Assembly (NCBI RefSeq): GCF_000787775.1
Contig: NZ_BBPM01000001.1
Location: forward strand, 1-52,794
Reading direction: 5' to 3'
Origin: Streptacidiphilus carbonis
GTDB lineage: Bacteria; Actinomycetota; Actinomycetes; Streptomycetales; Streptomycetaceae
Length of the DNA stretch: 52,794 nt
The notes under the pieces are model-generated. The model searched no databases. It was not told the origin of the DNA and saw nothing but the letters and a program-made list of their open reading frames with translations. The position numbers were made by a program, and so were the translations under genes. Positions 40,309-48,405 of the stretch are shown one piece after another (position 1 is the first letter of the stretch; the number at the start of each line of letters is the position of its first letter).

Positions 40309-43053
40309 TCAGCCGACGTTCACGGCGGTGTCGTCGATCGCGAACGAGGTCTGGTACTCGAAGTCCTCGGTGCCGGTGAACCTCAGCGTCACCTGCTGGC
40401 CGGCGTACGCGCCGAGGTTGAGGGTGTGCTGCGCGTACCCGGTGTTGTGGTTGAGGTTGGAGTAGGTGGCCAGGGTGCCCAGGACGGTGCCGGAGCTGTT
40501 GAGCACCTGCACCTTGAGGGTGTCGTAGGCGGTGGTCGTCGAGGTCTCGGCCGTGTTGACGTGCAGCCAGAAGCTGAGGCTCTCGGTGCTGCAGCCGCTG
40601 GGCAGCGTGACGCTCTGGGTCAGGGTGTCGGTGGTGGCCTTGCCCCAGCCGTCGAGCCAGGCGTCCCAGGTGCCGCTGTGCGGTGGTTCAGTGCTGCTGC
40701 TGTTGATCACGTCGACGGGGCTGTGCGTCGAGGTCACGGTCCACGGCGCGGGATGGGTGCTGCCGCTCTCGAAGCCGGGGTTGCCGAGCAGCTGCTGGGC
40801 CTGGCAGCCGGTGCCGGCGGGGGTGGCCGTGGCCTCGTTGCTCGACGTCCCCTCGCCCACGCCGTTCACCGCGGTGACGGTGTAGTAGTAGGACTGTCCT
40901 GCGGTCAGGCCCGTGTCGGTGCAGGAGGTCACCGCGCCCAGGCCGCTGCATCCGCCGCCGGTCAGCAGCGTCTCGCCGCCGCTGGCGGTGCCGCGGTAGA
41001 CCCTGTACGAGGTGATGTTCTCGCCGCCGGTGTCGGACGGCGGTGTCCAGCTCAGCGCGACCTGCCCGGTTCCGGCCGTCGCGGTCAGGCCGGTGGGCGC
41101 ACCCGGTACCGTCGCGGCGATCGGTGAGGCGGTGACGGTGACCGTCGAGGTCGCGGTGTGGGCCGGTGAGGCGCTGTCGGTGACGGTCAGTGTCGCGGTG
41201 TAGGTGCCCGCGGTGCTGTAGTTGTGGCTGGGGTTCTGGGCCGTGCTGGTGCTCCCGTCACCGAAGTTCCAGCTGTAGCTGTACGCGGGGGTGCCACCGG
41301 TGCCGGTGCCGGTGAAGGCGACGCCCAGCGGCACCTGGCCGGAGGTCGGGGTGGCCGTGGCGGTGGCCGCCAACGGGCTGCCGACGGCGTTGACGGTGGT
41401 CGTCACCTGCGAGGTCGCGGTGTGGGCCGGTGAGGCGCTGTCGGTGACGGTCAGTGTCGCGGTATAGGTGCCCGCGGTGCTGTAGGTGTGGCTGGGGTTC
41501 TGGGCCGTGCTGGTGCTCCCGTCACCGAAGTTCCAGCCGTAGGTGTACGGGGCCGTGCCGCCGGTGGCCGAACCGGTGAAGGCCTCGGTGAGCGGTGCGT
41601 TGCCGGTGGTCGGGGATCCCGTGGCGCTCGCGGACAGCGGTGTCGAGCCCTGGACCCAGAAGTCCTCGAGCGGGTCTCCGAGTGCGGACTGGTCCGCGGT
41701 CGTCATCGGGAAGGTGGACAGGCCCAGGTTGTCGTTCGGGTTGATGACCCCGGCGTGCACGTTCTCCATCGTGCGCTCCATCGCCGCGATCACGTTGCCC
41801 GTGGTGTAGGCCACGTGGGAGACGTAGTGCTGTTTGACATAGGTCGGCGACCCGATGACGAGCAGCGGCACGCGGTAGGTGTTGCTGACGTGGTCCGAGC
41901 CGTTGCTGCCGTTCTGGGTGTCGTCCTCGGTGACCACGATCAGGGTGTTGTCCTTGTACGTCGGGTTGCTCATGATCGAGTTGACGATGTTGTTCGTCGC
42001 GGTGTCGTTGCCGGGGATGTCCTGGTAGGTGCCGGGGTGGTCGTTGAACAGCTCGACGTAGTTGTAGGCCGGCATCCCGTAGGTGTTGACGAAGTTGAGG
42101 TAGTCGGAGGAGACCGTGCTGTCGGGGATGCTCTGGTTCTGGCAGGTGTACTCGTTGGTGTGCAGCTCTTCGGGGATGCTCGTGCCCGGGCGGTTGGGCG
42201 GCAGGACTTCGGCCTTGCCGTCGGCCGGGTTCTTCCAGTAGCCGCTGCCGCTGTTGAGCATCCAGTAGATGTCACCGTTCATGACGAAGGTGTACGGGCT
42301 GGTGCCGCTGCTGGCGCCGGTCGGGGTCGTGCAGGCGTTGGTGCCCTCGTCCGCAGGCCCGGAGTCGCTCTGCAGGAAGCGGTCGAACTGGGTGCCGTTC
42401 GCGGGGTACGACTGCTGCTGGCTGCTGGACGAGGACTGCCCCGAGAACATGAACCAGTGGTTGGGGCCCGACGGAGGCTGCACGCCGGTGCTGTACGAGT
42501 CGGACAGCGAGTACGTCTTGGCCAACTGGTGCAGGTTCGGCACGGAGCTGATGTGGTTGGTGCTCTCCACCTGGCCGTTGCAGCTGGAGCTGATCGTGGT
42601 CGCGCAGTCGCCGAGGTAGTCGTCGAAGGTGTGGTTCTCCCGGTAGATGACCACGAAGTGCTTGAACGGCGGGAAGTACGGCGCCAGCGGGTTCACCGCC
42701 GCGGCGGGCTCGCCCACGACCGTCTGGTGGCCGCCGGCCTTCTGTGTGACGCTCTTGTTGGTGATCTTGAAGTTCGACGGCTGCGGGAACTTCGCGAACT
42801 CGACGCCCGGCGCGGCGAACACCGCACCGGTGCAGTCGAAGTCATCCGGCTTGTAGGTCTGCGGACGCTGGCCGACCGGTAAGTCCTTGGCGTTCTTGGG
42901 ACTCGTCGCCGGATTCCATCCCCGCACGGTGCACGAGCCGACGCCGGTGGTGGGCCGCCCGCCGACCCCCTCGGCGGTGGCCAGCGACGCGCCCGCCATC
43001 GTGGCGACGGCGAGCACAGCCACGCTCACTGATCTTTTCTTCCACTTCCTCAC
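40309..43053 (-). CDS. Secreted phosphoesterase (phospholipase C/acid phosphatase-like) with two PKD and one FN3 domain
   Basis: GTG 43053 follows AGGAGG and opens 914 residues. A signal peptide (RSVSVAVLAVATMAGASLATAEG) is followed by a phosphoesterase domain of about 430 residues: HFVVIYRENHTFDDYLGDC with the E-N-H-T-F-D metal motif, PSGPNHWFMFSGQ, and TLIVVTEDDTQNGSNGSDHV. Two PKD repeats (each with WNFGDGST), one fibronectin-III domain (PGAPTGLTATAGTGQVALSWTPPS) and a C-terminal jelly-roll (NPGFESGS ... FAIDDTAVNVG) complete it. It would hydrolyse phospho-monoesters or phospholipids outside the cell while its C-terminal modules bind carbohydrate or wall. It is monocistronic with a strong terminator. 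Confidence 0.9.
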   Translation of the reverse strand: MRKWKKRSVSVAVLAVATMAGASLATAEGVGGRPTTGVGSCTVRGWNPATSPKNAKDLPVGQRPQTYKPDDFDCTGAVFAAPGVEFAKFPQPSNFKITNKSVTQKAGGHQTVVGEPAAAVNPLAPYFPPFKHFVVIYRENHTFDDYLGDCATTISSSCNGQVESTNHISSVPNLHQLAKTYSLSDSYSTGVQPPSGPNHWFMFSGQSSSSSQQQSYPANGTQFDRFLQSDSGPADEGTNACTTPTGASSGTSPYTFVMNGDIYWMLNSGSGYWKNPADGKAEVLPPNRPGTSIPEELHTNEYTCQNQSIPDSTVSSDYLNFVNTYGMPAYNYVELFNDHPGTYQDIPGNDTATNNIVNSIMSNPTYKDNTLIVVTEDDTQNGSNGSDHVSNTYRVPLLVIGSPTYVKQHYVSHVAYTTGNVIAAMERTMENVHAGVINPNDNLGLSTFPMTTADQSALGDPLEDFWVQGSTPLSASATGSPTTGNAPLTEAFTGSATGGTAPYTYGWNFGDGSTSTAQNPSHTYSTAGTYTATLTVTDSASPAHTATSQVTTTVNAVGSPLAATATATPTSGQVPLGVAFTGTGTGGTPAYSYSWNFGDGSTSTAQNPSHNYSTAGTYTATLTVTDSASPAHTATSTVTVTASPIAATVPGAPTGLTATAGTGQVALSWTPPSDTGGENITSYRVYRGTASGGETLLTGGGCSGLGAVTSCTDTGLTAGQSYYYTVTAVNGVGEGTSSNEATATPAGTGCQAQQLLGNPGFESGSTHPAPWTVTSTHSPVDVINSSSTEPPHSGTWDAWLDGWGKATTDTLTQSVTLPSGCSTESLSFWLHVNTAETSTTTAYDTLKVQVLNSSGTVLGTLATYSNLNHNTGYAQHTLNLGAYAGQQVTLRFTGTEDFEYQTSFAIDDTAVNVG
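41147..41272 (-). repeat. PKD-coding direct repeat, copy 1
   Basis: This 126-base block is repeated 264 bases (88 codons) away at 41411-41536 with only a few mismatches. Both encode a PKD half with T-A-T-S, the D-S-A-S-P-A-H and W-N-F-G-D-G motifs. The near-identity at DNA level points to recent internal duplication or gene conversion. Confidence 0.85.
41411..41536 (-). repeat. PKD-coding direct repeat, copy 2
   Basis: Second copy of the block at 41147-41272, in frame within the same gene. The 3' parts diverge (AYSYSWNFG in one repeat, PYTYGWNFG in the other). Confidence 0.85.
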
Positions 43054-43490
43054 GGATGCGCCTCCTGTGCATTGACTGTGCATGGCCATATGACCACGGT
43101 CCGTATGGTCACCTCGAAACGGGAGCCGGGCAAGTAGATGCGCGTAGAATTTTCCGGAGCTGGTTCTTCTTCCGGCGTTCGCCTCCTGTTGCCGGACAGC
43201 CGTCGGCGTCGTCGAGTCCGTTGCGGGGCGCCCTGCCGAGAAGCTGTCGTGCCGGTCTTGCCGGCTTCGTTTCCGCTGGCCAGGCATAGTGTCGGTGGTC
43301 TCGGGGAGTGGTGACGTGTCGTCGTCGCTGCGATGGAGGCCGGGAGGCAGTCGGTCGTGGGCTGTGGAGCAGCGTGATCTGACGGCTCGTCAAACGCGGC
43401 CCGGCAGCAGAGGCAAGGGCGTGGACGCGGTCTACGCGATCGAGCCGGCGATATCGCGTTCCGGCCATCGCCGACTGCGGCCGCGCGCCG
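43054..43490. other. Intergenic region with an inverted repeat
   Basis: No gene is recognised. TGACCA (43091-43096) and TGGTCA (43106-43111) form a 6-bp inverted repeat with a 9-base spacer in the expected promoter zone of the phosphoesterase gene. I could not establish a PhoP box. Confidence 0.45.
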
Positions 43491-44051
43491 TCAGCGCCCC
43501 TCGGCTCCGCCGGTCGCGCCCTCGTAGATCTCGATGGTGCGGACGAACACGGCCCGCTCATCCGGGGTAAGCGGCTCGAACGCCTCCCGCCACGCCGCTG
43601 CGCCGCTGGCGAGCCAGCGCTCGATCGCCGATCGCGTCACCGGGTCGCCGGTGAGTCCCACGATGGTGCGCCGACGGTCCGCGGGGTCGTTCTCCCGGAC
43701 CAGGACTCCCTGCTGCACCAGATCGCTCACCATCAGACTCACCGTGGTGGGGGCGACTTCGAGTCGGGCGGCGAGATGGCTGACCTGCATCGGCCCGTCG
43801 AAGAGCAGATAGGAGAGCAGGGAGAGGTGCCTGGGTGCGAGCCTCATCGACTGGAGCCGCTCAGGCAGCGGAATCCGCTTGAGCCGAGCTGCCACCCGCG
43901 GCATCAGCAGCAGCATCGACCGGATCGCGTCGTCCGTGCTGAGACCTGACGACGCTTCGGGCAGCCCCGCCCCCACCGCTCGCCCCGCCCGGTCCGAGGG
44001 GGCCGAGGGGTCCGAGGGGTCCACGGAATCGCTGTTCCGCTCCGTCGACAC
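43491..44051 (-). CDS. MarR family transcriptional regulator
   Basis: The 186-residue product has a disordered N-terminus of about 35 residues and a MarR winged HTH: LAPRHLSLLSYLLFDGPMQVSHLAARLEVAPTTVSLMVSDLVQQGVLVRENDPADRRRTIVGLTGD, with the D-x-R wing conserved. It would bind as a dimer to a palindrome. Start GTG at 44049-44051 follows a GAGGGGG stretch. It lies 57 bases after the reductase/hemerythrin fusion gene and is probably its co-transcribed regulator, acting on the palindrome at 45056-45074. Confidence 0.92.
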   Translation of the reverse strand: MSTERNSDSVDPSDPSAPSDRAGRAVGAGLPEASSGLSTDDAIRSMLLLMPRVAARLKRIPLPERLQSMRLAPRHLSLLSYLLFDGPMQVSHLAARLEVAPTTVSLMVSDLVQQGVLVRENDPADRRRTIVGLTGDPVTRSAIERWLASGAAAWREAFEPLTPDERAVFVRTIEIYEGATGGAEGR

Positions 44052-44108
44052 CGCGGTGCCCCCTCTCCCGGCTCTGCGCCCACCTCATGTCCTCGCTTGC
44101 CGGTCAGG

Positions 44109-45014
44109 CTACCCGACGACCCCGTTGAGGGCGGGAATCAGCCGTTCCTCCTCATAGGCGAAGTGCTCCTCCAGGTCGGCGACCACACGGTCCAGCTCCG
44201 CCTGGACCTGCCCGACCTCAGCCGGGGTCCCGGACATTCCACGCCCCAGAAGCTCCTCGAACGCCGCCAGCGCCCGTTCCACCACGACGTGCTCCGCCCG
44301 GAGTCGCCTGAGGACCGGGGCGAGATGCGGGTACTGCCGCTCGAACGCGGTGAACGAGCCCTGCTCGCGCGTGTGGTGCATCTGCATGTCCCAGCAGAAC
44401 GTCAGGCAGTGCTTGCGCAGTTGCTCGGCCAGCTCGGGTGCCGCCCCCTGCTCCTCCGCCGTCGTGGAGGCCGCCGTCCCGCCGGCCCGAACGGCGTCGA
44501 TCGCCGCGCGTACCCTGGCGAGCTCGGCCCGCAGTTCCTGGTGATGCACGATCAGCTGCTCGCCGATCATTCGGTTGCGCGCCGGGTCCTTGGAGAGGTC
44601 GAGCGGGTAGAGGGCGACCACGGGGATCACCCGGGCGGACTTCTCCTCGTACGCGCGGAAGGCCGGGTCGCGCGCGCACTGGAGCTCCCAGTACCGGTCG
44701 CGCTCCTCCCCCTCCAGCACCACCGCACGGGCCGAGAGCGGCCGCACGTGGCCCTCCTCGCTGCCGATCTCCATCGTGACCTGGCCGATCCCGAGAATGT
44801 TGTGGTACCAGTCCGGATGCGTCGGCCTGCCGTTGTTCGAACCGAAGACCAAGTACCGCTCCCCGTCCGCGTAGTAGACCACCGGAGTGGTGTGCGGCTT
44901 GCCGGTCCTGACGCCGACGGTGGTGATGACCACCAGCGGAGCCCCCTCGAACATGCCGCCCACCCGGCCGTTGTTTTCCCGGAACTCCTTGATGATCTGA
45001 TCGTTCCAGCCCAT
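44109..45014 (-). CDS. Deazaflavin (F420)-dependent nitroreductase fused to a hemerythrin domain
   Basis: GGAGGGG before the ATG at 45012-45014 supports a 301-residue start. Residues 1 to about 135 are a Ddn-type F420-binding split barrel: PLVVITTVGVRTGKPHTTPVVYYADGERYLVFGSNNGRPTHPDWYHNILGIGQVTMEIG. After a linker comes a hemerythrin-like four-helix bundle (about 150-301): IVHHQELRAEL, MHHTREQGSFTAFERQYPHL, LRAEHVVVERAL and LEEHFAYEEERLIPAL, with His and Glu positions for a diiron site. Such an enzyme could couple F420H2 oxidation to oxygen or nitric-oxide chemistry at the iron centre (inference). It is the first gene of a unit with the MarR gene. Confidence 0.88.
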   Translation of the reverse strand: MGWNDQIIKEFRENNGRVGGMFEGAPLVVITTVGVRTGKPHTTPVVYYADGERYLVFGSNNGRPTHPDWYHNILGIGQVTMEIGSEEGHVRPLSARAVVLEGEERDRYWELQCARDPAFRAYEEKSARVIPVVALYPLDLSKDPARNRMIGEQLIVHHQELRAELARVRAAIDAVRAGGTAASTTAEEQGAAPELAEQLRKHCLTFCWDMQMHHTREQGSFTAFERQYPHLAPVLRRLRAEHVVVERALAAFEELLGRGMSGTPAEVGQVQAELDRVVADLEEHFAYEEERLIPALNGVVG

Positions 45015-45055
45015 GTCGACCCCTCCGCCCGCAGCTGGATGCTTGCAGAAATAGC

Positions 45056-45074
45056 ATTTGCTTTGCAAGCAAAT
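45056..45074. promoter_or_regulatory. Palindromic MarR-type operator
   Basis: ATTTGCTT (45056-45063) and AAGCAAAT (45067-45074) are perfect complements around TGC. A second pair, GCTTGCA (45041-45047) and TGCAAGC (45064-45070), overlaps it. The site lies 42 bases before the fusion gene start, in an unusually AT-rich stretch, where the MarR protein would block transcription. Confidence 0.65.
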
Positions 45075-45251
45075 ATATATGGAGGCTAGCACGACAGCCT
45101 CGGCCCGGGCAGCACAACGGCGAAGGGCCGCCCATGTCGACAAGTCCCGTTGTCCTTGGCTGTTGCAGGTGTCTTGTGGGCGGAACCGAGCAGTGCGAGC
45201 GAGCGCAGTGCCGGCCGCTCCCGAAGGGCGACGTTCGGGCGGTCCGTTCGG

Positions 45252-45638
45252 TCAGGGGGCGGGTTCCAGATCCGGTTCTTCGTCGGCGTCCGCGACGCGG
45301 CCCGCGGGGTAGCGGAGGTGTTCGACGTGGCCGAGGGCCTGGTCGAGCAGGTCGGCGACGTGGTTGTCGTAGAGGGAGTAGATGATCGAGCGTCCGTGCC
45401 GTTCGGCGTTGACCAGGCCGAGATTGCGCAGCAGGCGCAGTTGGTGGGAGCAGGCGGACCGTTCCATGCCGACGGCGTCGGCGAGGTCGGTGGCGGCGCA
45501 GGGGCCCTCCTGGAGGTGGGCCAGGATCAGCAGCCGCGACGGGGTGGCGAGCGCCTGGAGGGTGGTGGCGACGGCGGTCGCGCCGACGGCGTCGAGGCGT
45601 TCGCGTGCGGTGGTGCTGCGGTTCATCCCATGGCCCAT
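45252..45638 (-). CDS. ArsR/SmtB family metal-sensing repressor
   Basis: The 128-residue product is a winged HTH protein: ATTLQALATPSRLLILAHLQEGPCAATDLADAVGMERSACSHQLRLLRNLGLVNAERHGRSIIYSLYDNHV. The C-terminal helix has D91-x-H93-x10-H104-x2-H107, the alpha-5 interfacial metal site of SmtB, CzrA and NmtR, which bind Zn, Co or Ni. Cys47 and Cys63 exist but not in the CxCxxC arsenic pattern. It is divergent from the P1B-type ATPase gene and should be released from the operator between them when metal is bound. The exact start among close Met codons is uncertain. Confidence 0.92.
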   Translation of the reverse strand: MGHGMNRSTTARERLDAVGATAVATTLQALATPSRLLILAHLQEGPCAATDLADAVGMERSACSHQLRLLRNLGLVNAERHGRSIIYSLYDNHVADLLDQALGHVEHLRYPAGRVADADEEPDLEPAP

Positions 45639-45666
45639 GCGTCCATCATATCGAGAACGCGTGAAG

Positions 45667-45691
45667 ACACATTCAAGTGTTCCCGTATAGT
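45667..45691 (+). promoter_or_regulatory. ArsR-type operator with overlapping -10 element
   Basis: ACACATTCAAGTGTT (45667-45681) is an imperfect inverted repeat (ACACATT against AACACTT on the other strand). TATAGT, a candidate -10 for the ATPase gene, follows at 45686-45691. Binding here would block polymerase, as for SmtB/CzrA operators. Confidence 0.55.
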
Positions 45692-45750
45692 GAGTGGGGC
45701 CGTAGCCAGTGCCTCCGCTTGGCTGTCCTCTCCCGGGAAGTGCGCCTCAG

Positions 45751-47751
45751 ATGTCGACCACCCTGCTCGAACGACCCGCCGCACCGGCCGCTGCCCCCGC
45801 CGCGCCACGGCGTAGGACGCGGGTACTGGCGTTGGCCGAGGCGCGCTGGGCGCTTGCGGCGCTGGTGCTGTTCCTGGTCGCGTTGCCGCTGCAGCTGACC
45901 GGTGCCCCGGCGTGGGCGTGGGGTCCGCTGTACGCGCTGTGCTACGCGGCCGGCGGCTGGGAGCCGGGATGGGCCGGGCTGACCGCGCTGCGGGAGAAGA
46001 CCCTCGACGTCGACCTGCTGATGATCGTCGCCGCGCTCGGCGCTGCCGCGATCGGCCAGGTGCTGGACGGCGCGCTGCTGATCGTCATCTTCGCCACATC
46101 CGGCGCGTTGGAGGCGCTGGCGACCGCTCGGACCGCCGACTCCGTGCGCGGCCTGCTCGACCTCGCCCCCACGACCGCGACCCGGCTGCTGTCCGACGGC
46201 GCAGAGGAGACCCTGCCGACCGAGGCCCTCGCGGTCGGCGACGTGATCCTGGTCCGCCCCGGCGAGCGCATCGGCGCGGACGGCCGCGTCCTGGACGGCG
46301 CGAGCGAGGTCGACCAGGCCACCATCACCGGTGAACCGCTGCCCGTGGCCAAGCAGGAGGGCGACGAGGTATTCGCCGGGACGCTCAACGGCACCGGCGC
46401 GCTGCGGGTTCGGGTGGAGCGCGACGCCTCCGACTCCGTGATCGCGCGCATCGTGGCCATGGTGGAGGAGGCGTCGGAGACCAAGGCGCCGACGCAGTTG
46501 TTCATCGAGAAGGTCGAGCAGCGTTACAGCCTGGGCATGGTCGCCGCCACGATTGCCGTGTTCGCGATCCCGCTCGCGTTCGGCGCGGCCCTGTCGGGCT
46601 CCCTGCTGCGCGCCATGACTTTCATGATCGTCGCCTCGCCGTGCGCCGTGGTGCTGGCGACCATGCCCCCGTTGCTGTCGGCGATCGCCAACGCCGGACG
46701 CCACGGTGTGCTCGTGAAGTCGGCGGTCGTGATGGAGCAGCTGGGCCAGGTGCAGGCCGTCGCGCTGGACAAGACTGGCACGCTGACCGAGGGCACCCCG
46801 CGCGTCACCGACGTGCGCGCGCTCGTCGGCAGCGGCTTGACCGAGGACCAGTTGCTCGCGCTCGCCGCCTCGGCCGAGCACCCCAGCGAGCACCCGCTCG
46901 CCCGCGCTCTCGTCGACGCCGCCCGCGTCCAAGGCCTGCAGCTGGCCGTGGCGGAGGACTTCACCTCGGCCCCCGGCGTGGGCGTCACCGCCACCGTCGA
47001 GCGCCGCAAGGTCGCGGTCGGCGCCCCGGCGCGCCTGCTGGAGCAGGTCGCCCGCCAGGCTGGAGCCGGCGCTCGGGCCAGCGCCGCAGCCGTCGCCGCT
47101 GAGCTGGAGGAGACCGGCTACACGGCGGTGGTCGTACTGCGCGACGGTACTCCGGTCGGCGTGCTCGGTATCGCCGACCGACTGCGTGCGGATGCCGGGG
47201 CGACGGTCGCACGACTGGGCGCGCTGACAGGGCAGACCCCGATCCTGGTCACCGGCGACAACCCGAGCGCCGCAGCGCGCCTGGCAGCCGCTGTCGGCAT
47301 CACCGATGTGCGTGCGGGGCTGCTGCCGCAGGACAAGGTCACGGCCGTCACGGAGCAGGAGCGGAACGGCCGCCGGACGATGGTGATCGGCGACGGCGTC
47401 AACGACGCCCCCGCGCTGGCCGCCGCCCACACCGGCATCGCGATGGGCCGGGCTGGCTCCGACCTCGCCCTGGAGACCGCGGACGCGGTCGTCGTCCGCG
47501 ACGAACTCGCCACCGTCCCCACCGTCATCACGCTCTCGCGCCGGGCCCGGAGGCTGGTGGTGCAGAACCTCGTCATCGCATCGGTATTCATCAGCGGCCT
47601 GGTGATCTGGGACCTGGTCGGACATCTGCCGCTGCCGCTCGGTGTCCTCGGGCACGAGGGCTCCACGGTGATCGTGGGCCTGAACGGCCTGCGGCTGCTG
47701 CGTGACGCCGCCTGGCGCCGCGCCGGGGCCGAGACGACGGCGGCCCGGTGA
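45751..47751 (+). CDS. Heavy-metal P-type ATPase, P1B-4 (Co/Zn/Fe/Ni export) type
   Basis: The 666-residue protein has no N-terminal CxxC metal domain. TGEPLPVAK (actuator), ASPCAVVLAT (S296-P297-C298 in the core membrane helix), DKTGTLTEG (phosphorylated D340), SEHPLARALV, LVTGDNPSAA and MVIGDGVNDAP are all present. The last helix carries H635-E-G-S-T in HEGSTVIVGLNGLRLL. SPC with HEG(S/G)T is the P1B-4 signature, found in CtpD and CoaT, exporters of Co, Zn, Fe or Ni. The Zn/Co-type sensor next to it agrees. It overlaps the downstream ferredoxin-like gene by GTGA. Start ATG 45751 chosen because the family N-terminus fits. Confidence 0.93.
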   Translation: MSTTLLERPAAPAAAPAAPRRRTRVLALAEARWALAALVLFLVALPLQLTGAPAWAWGPLYALCYAAGGWEPGWAGLTALREKTLDVDLLMIVAALGAAAIGQVLDGALLIVIFATSGALEALATARTADSVRGLLDLAPTTATRLLSDGAEETLPTEALAVGDVILVRPGERIGADGRVLDGASEVDQATITGEPLPVAKQEGDEVFAGTLNGTGALRVRVERDASDSVIARIVAMVEEASETKAPTQLFIEKVEQRYSLGMVAATIAVFAIPLAFGAALSGSLLRAMTFMIVASPCAVVLATMPPLLSAIANAGRHGVLVKSAVVMEQLGQVQAVALDKTGTLTEGTPRVTDVRALVGSGLTEDQLLALAASAEHPSEHPLARALVDAARVQGLQLAVAEDFTSAPGVGVTATVERRKVAVGAPARLLEQVARQAGAGARASAAAVAAELEETGYTAVVVLRDGTPVGVLGIADRLRADAGATVARLGALTGQTPILVTGDNPSAAARLAAAVGITDVRAGLLPQDKVTAVTEQERNGRRTMVIGDGVNDAPALAAAHTGIAMGRAGSDLALETADAVVVRDELATVPTVITLSRRARRLVVQNLVIASVFISGLVIWDLVGHLPLPLGVLGHEGSTVIVGLNGLRLLRDAAWRRAGAETTAAR

Positions 47752-48164
47752 GCCGTCGCATCCGCGCCGCCAGGCCCGTGCCTGCCGAGCGGGCGGGAGC
47801 GGCCCGTCCCACGGTGACCGTGTGCCGCGGCTGCTGCTGCGGCACCCCGAAGATCCCCCGCCTGGACCACGCGGCACAACTGCGGGACCTGCGCGCCGCG
47901 TTGGCCGACCGGGCGAGCGTGCGGGTGGTGGACTGCCTGGACGCGTACGAGCAGGCCAATGTCATCGTGGTGCAGCCCTCCCCGGAGGGCCGCCGTGCCG
48001 GGGGCCGACCGGTCTGGCTGGGGCTGGTGAACGACCGCGACGCCACCGCCGACATCGCCGCCTGGACCGAGGCCGGCGGACCGGGTCTCGCCGACCTGCC
48101 GGACATCCTCGACCTGTACGCCTTCCTGCCCTCCCGCCGCGTCCGCCAGGCCGTGGAGGACTGA
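47748..48164 (+). CDS. 2Fe-2S ferredoxin-like (thioredoxin-fold) protein
   Basis: The 138-residue product has PTVTVCRGCCCGTPKIPRLDHAAQLRDLRAAL near residues 21-52 and VRVVDCLDAYEQANVIVVQPS further on. This is the pattern of small thioredoxin-like 2Fe-2S ferredoxins, with the Cys cluster C-x-x-C-C-C and a later Cys; the exact ligand set is not certain. The N-terminal 20 residues are basic. GTG 47748 overlaps the ATPase stop (GTGA), so the two proteins are made together. It may act as metal donor, sensor or redox partner for metal export; such pairing is not part of the usual P1B-4 description. Confidence 0.75.
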   Translation: MSRRIRAARPVPAERAGAARPTVTVCRGCCCGTPKIPRLDHAAQLRDLRAALADRASVRVVDCLDAYEQANVIVVQPSPEGRRAGGRPVWLGLVNDRDATADIAAWTEAGGPGLADLPDILDLYAFLPSRRVRQAVED

Positions 48165-48405
48165 GCGGCTGCGGCTTCTGCGAACGAGCGGCCGGACGGC
48201 GCTGCCGGGGTTGTCCTCGGCCTGTCGGGGGTGAACCGTCGGCGGATCGGCGTCGGGTGATCTGCCATCGCCGGGCGCGCGCGAGACGCCTGGCCATGCC
48301 CAACACCCCTAGCATTCAGCGTCTTGGTGGCCTGATTCGCGCCGGGTGGGGTGCTCGGCCAGGTCCTGGCTCACCCCGGGGGCGAACCAGCCGCCGGGGT
48401 ACAGG

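Noticed and set aside
43054-43160. PhoP box before the phosphoesterase
   Set aside because: GGTCA-type fragments occur but I could not find two direct 11-base repeats of the PHO consensus; only the inverted repeat is reported.
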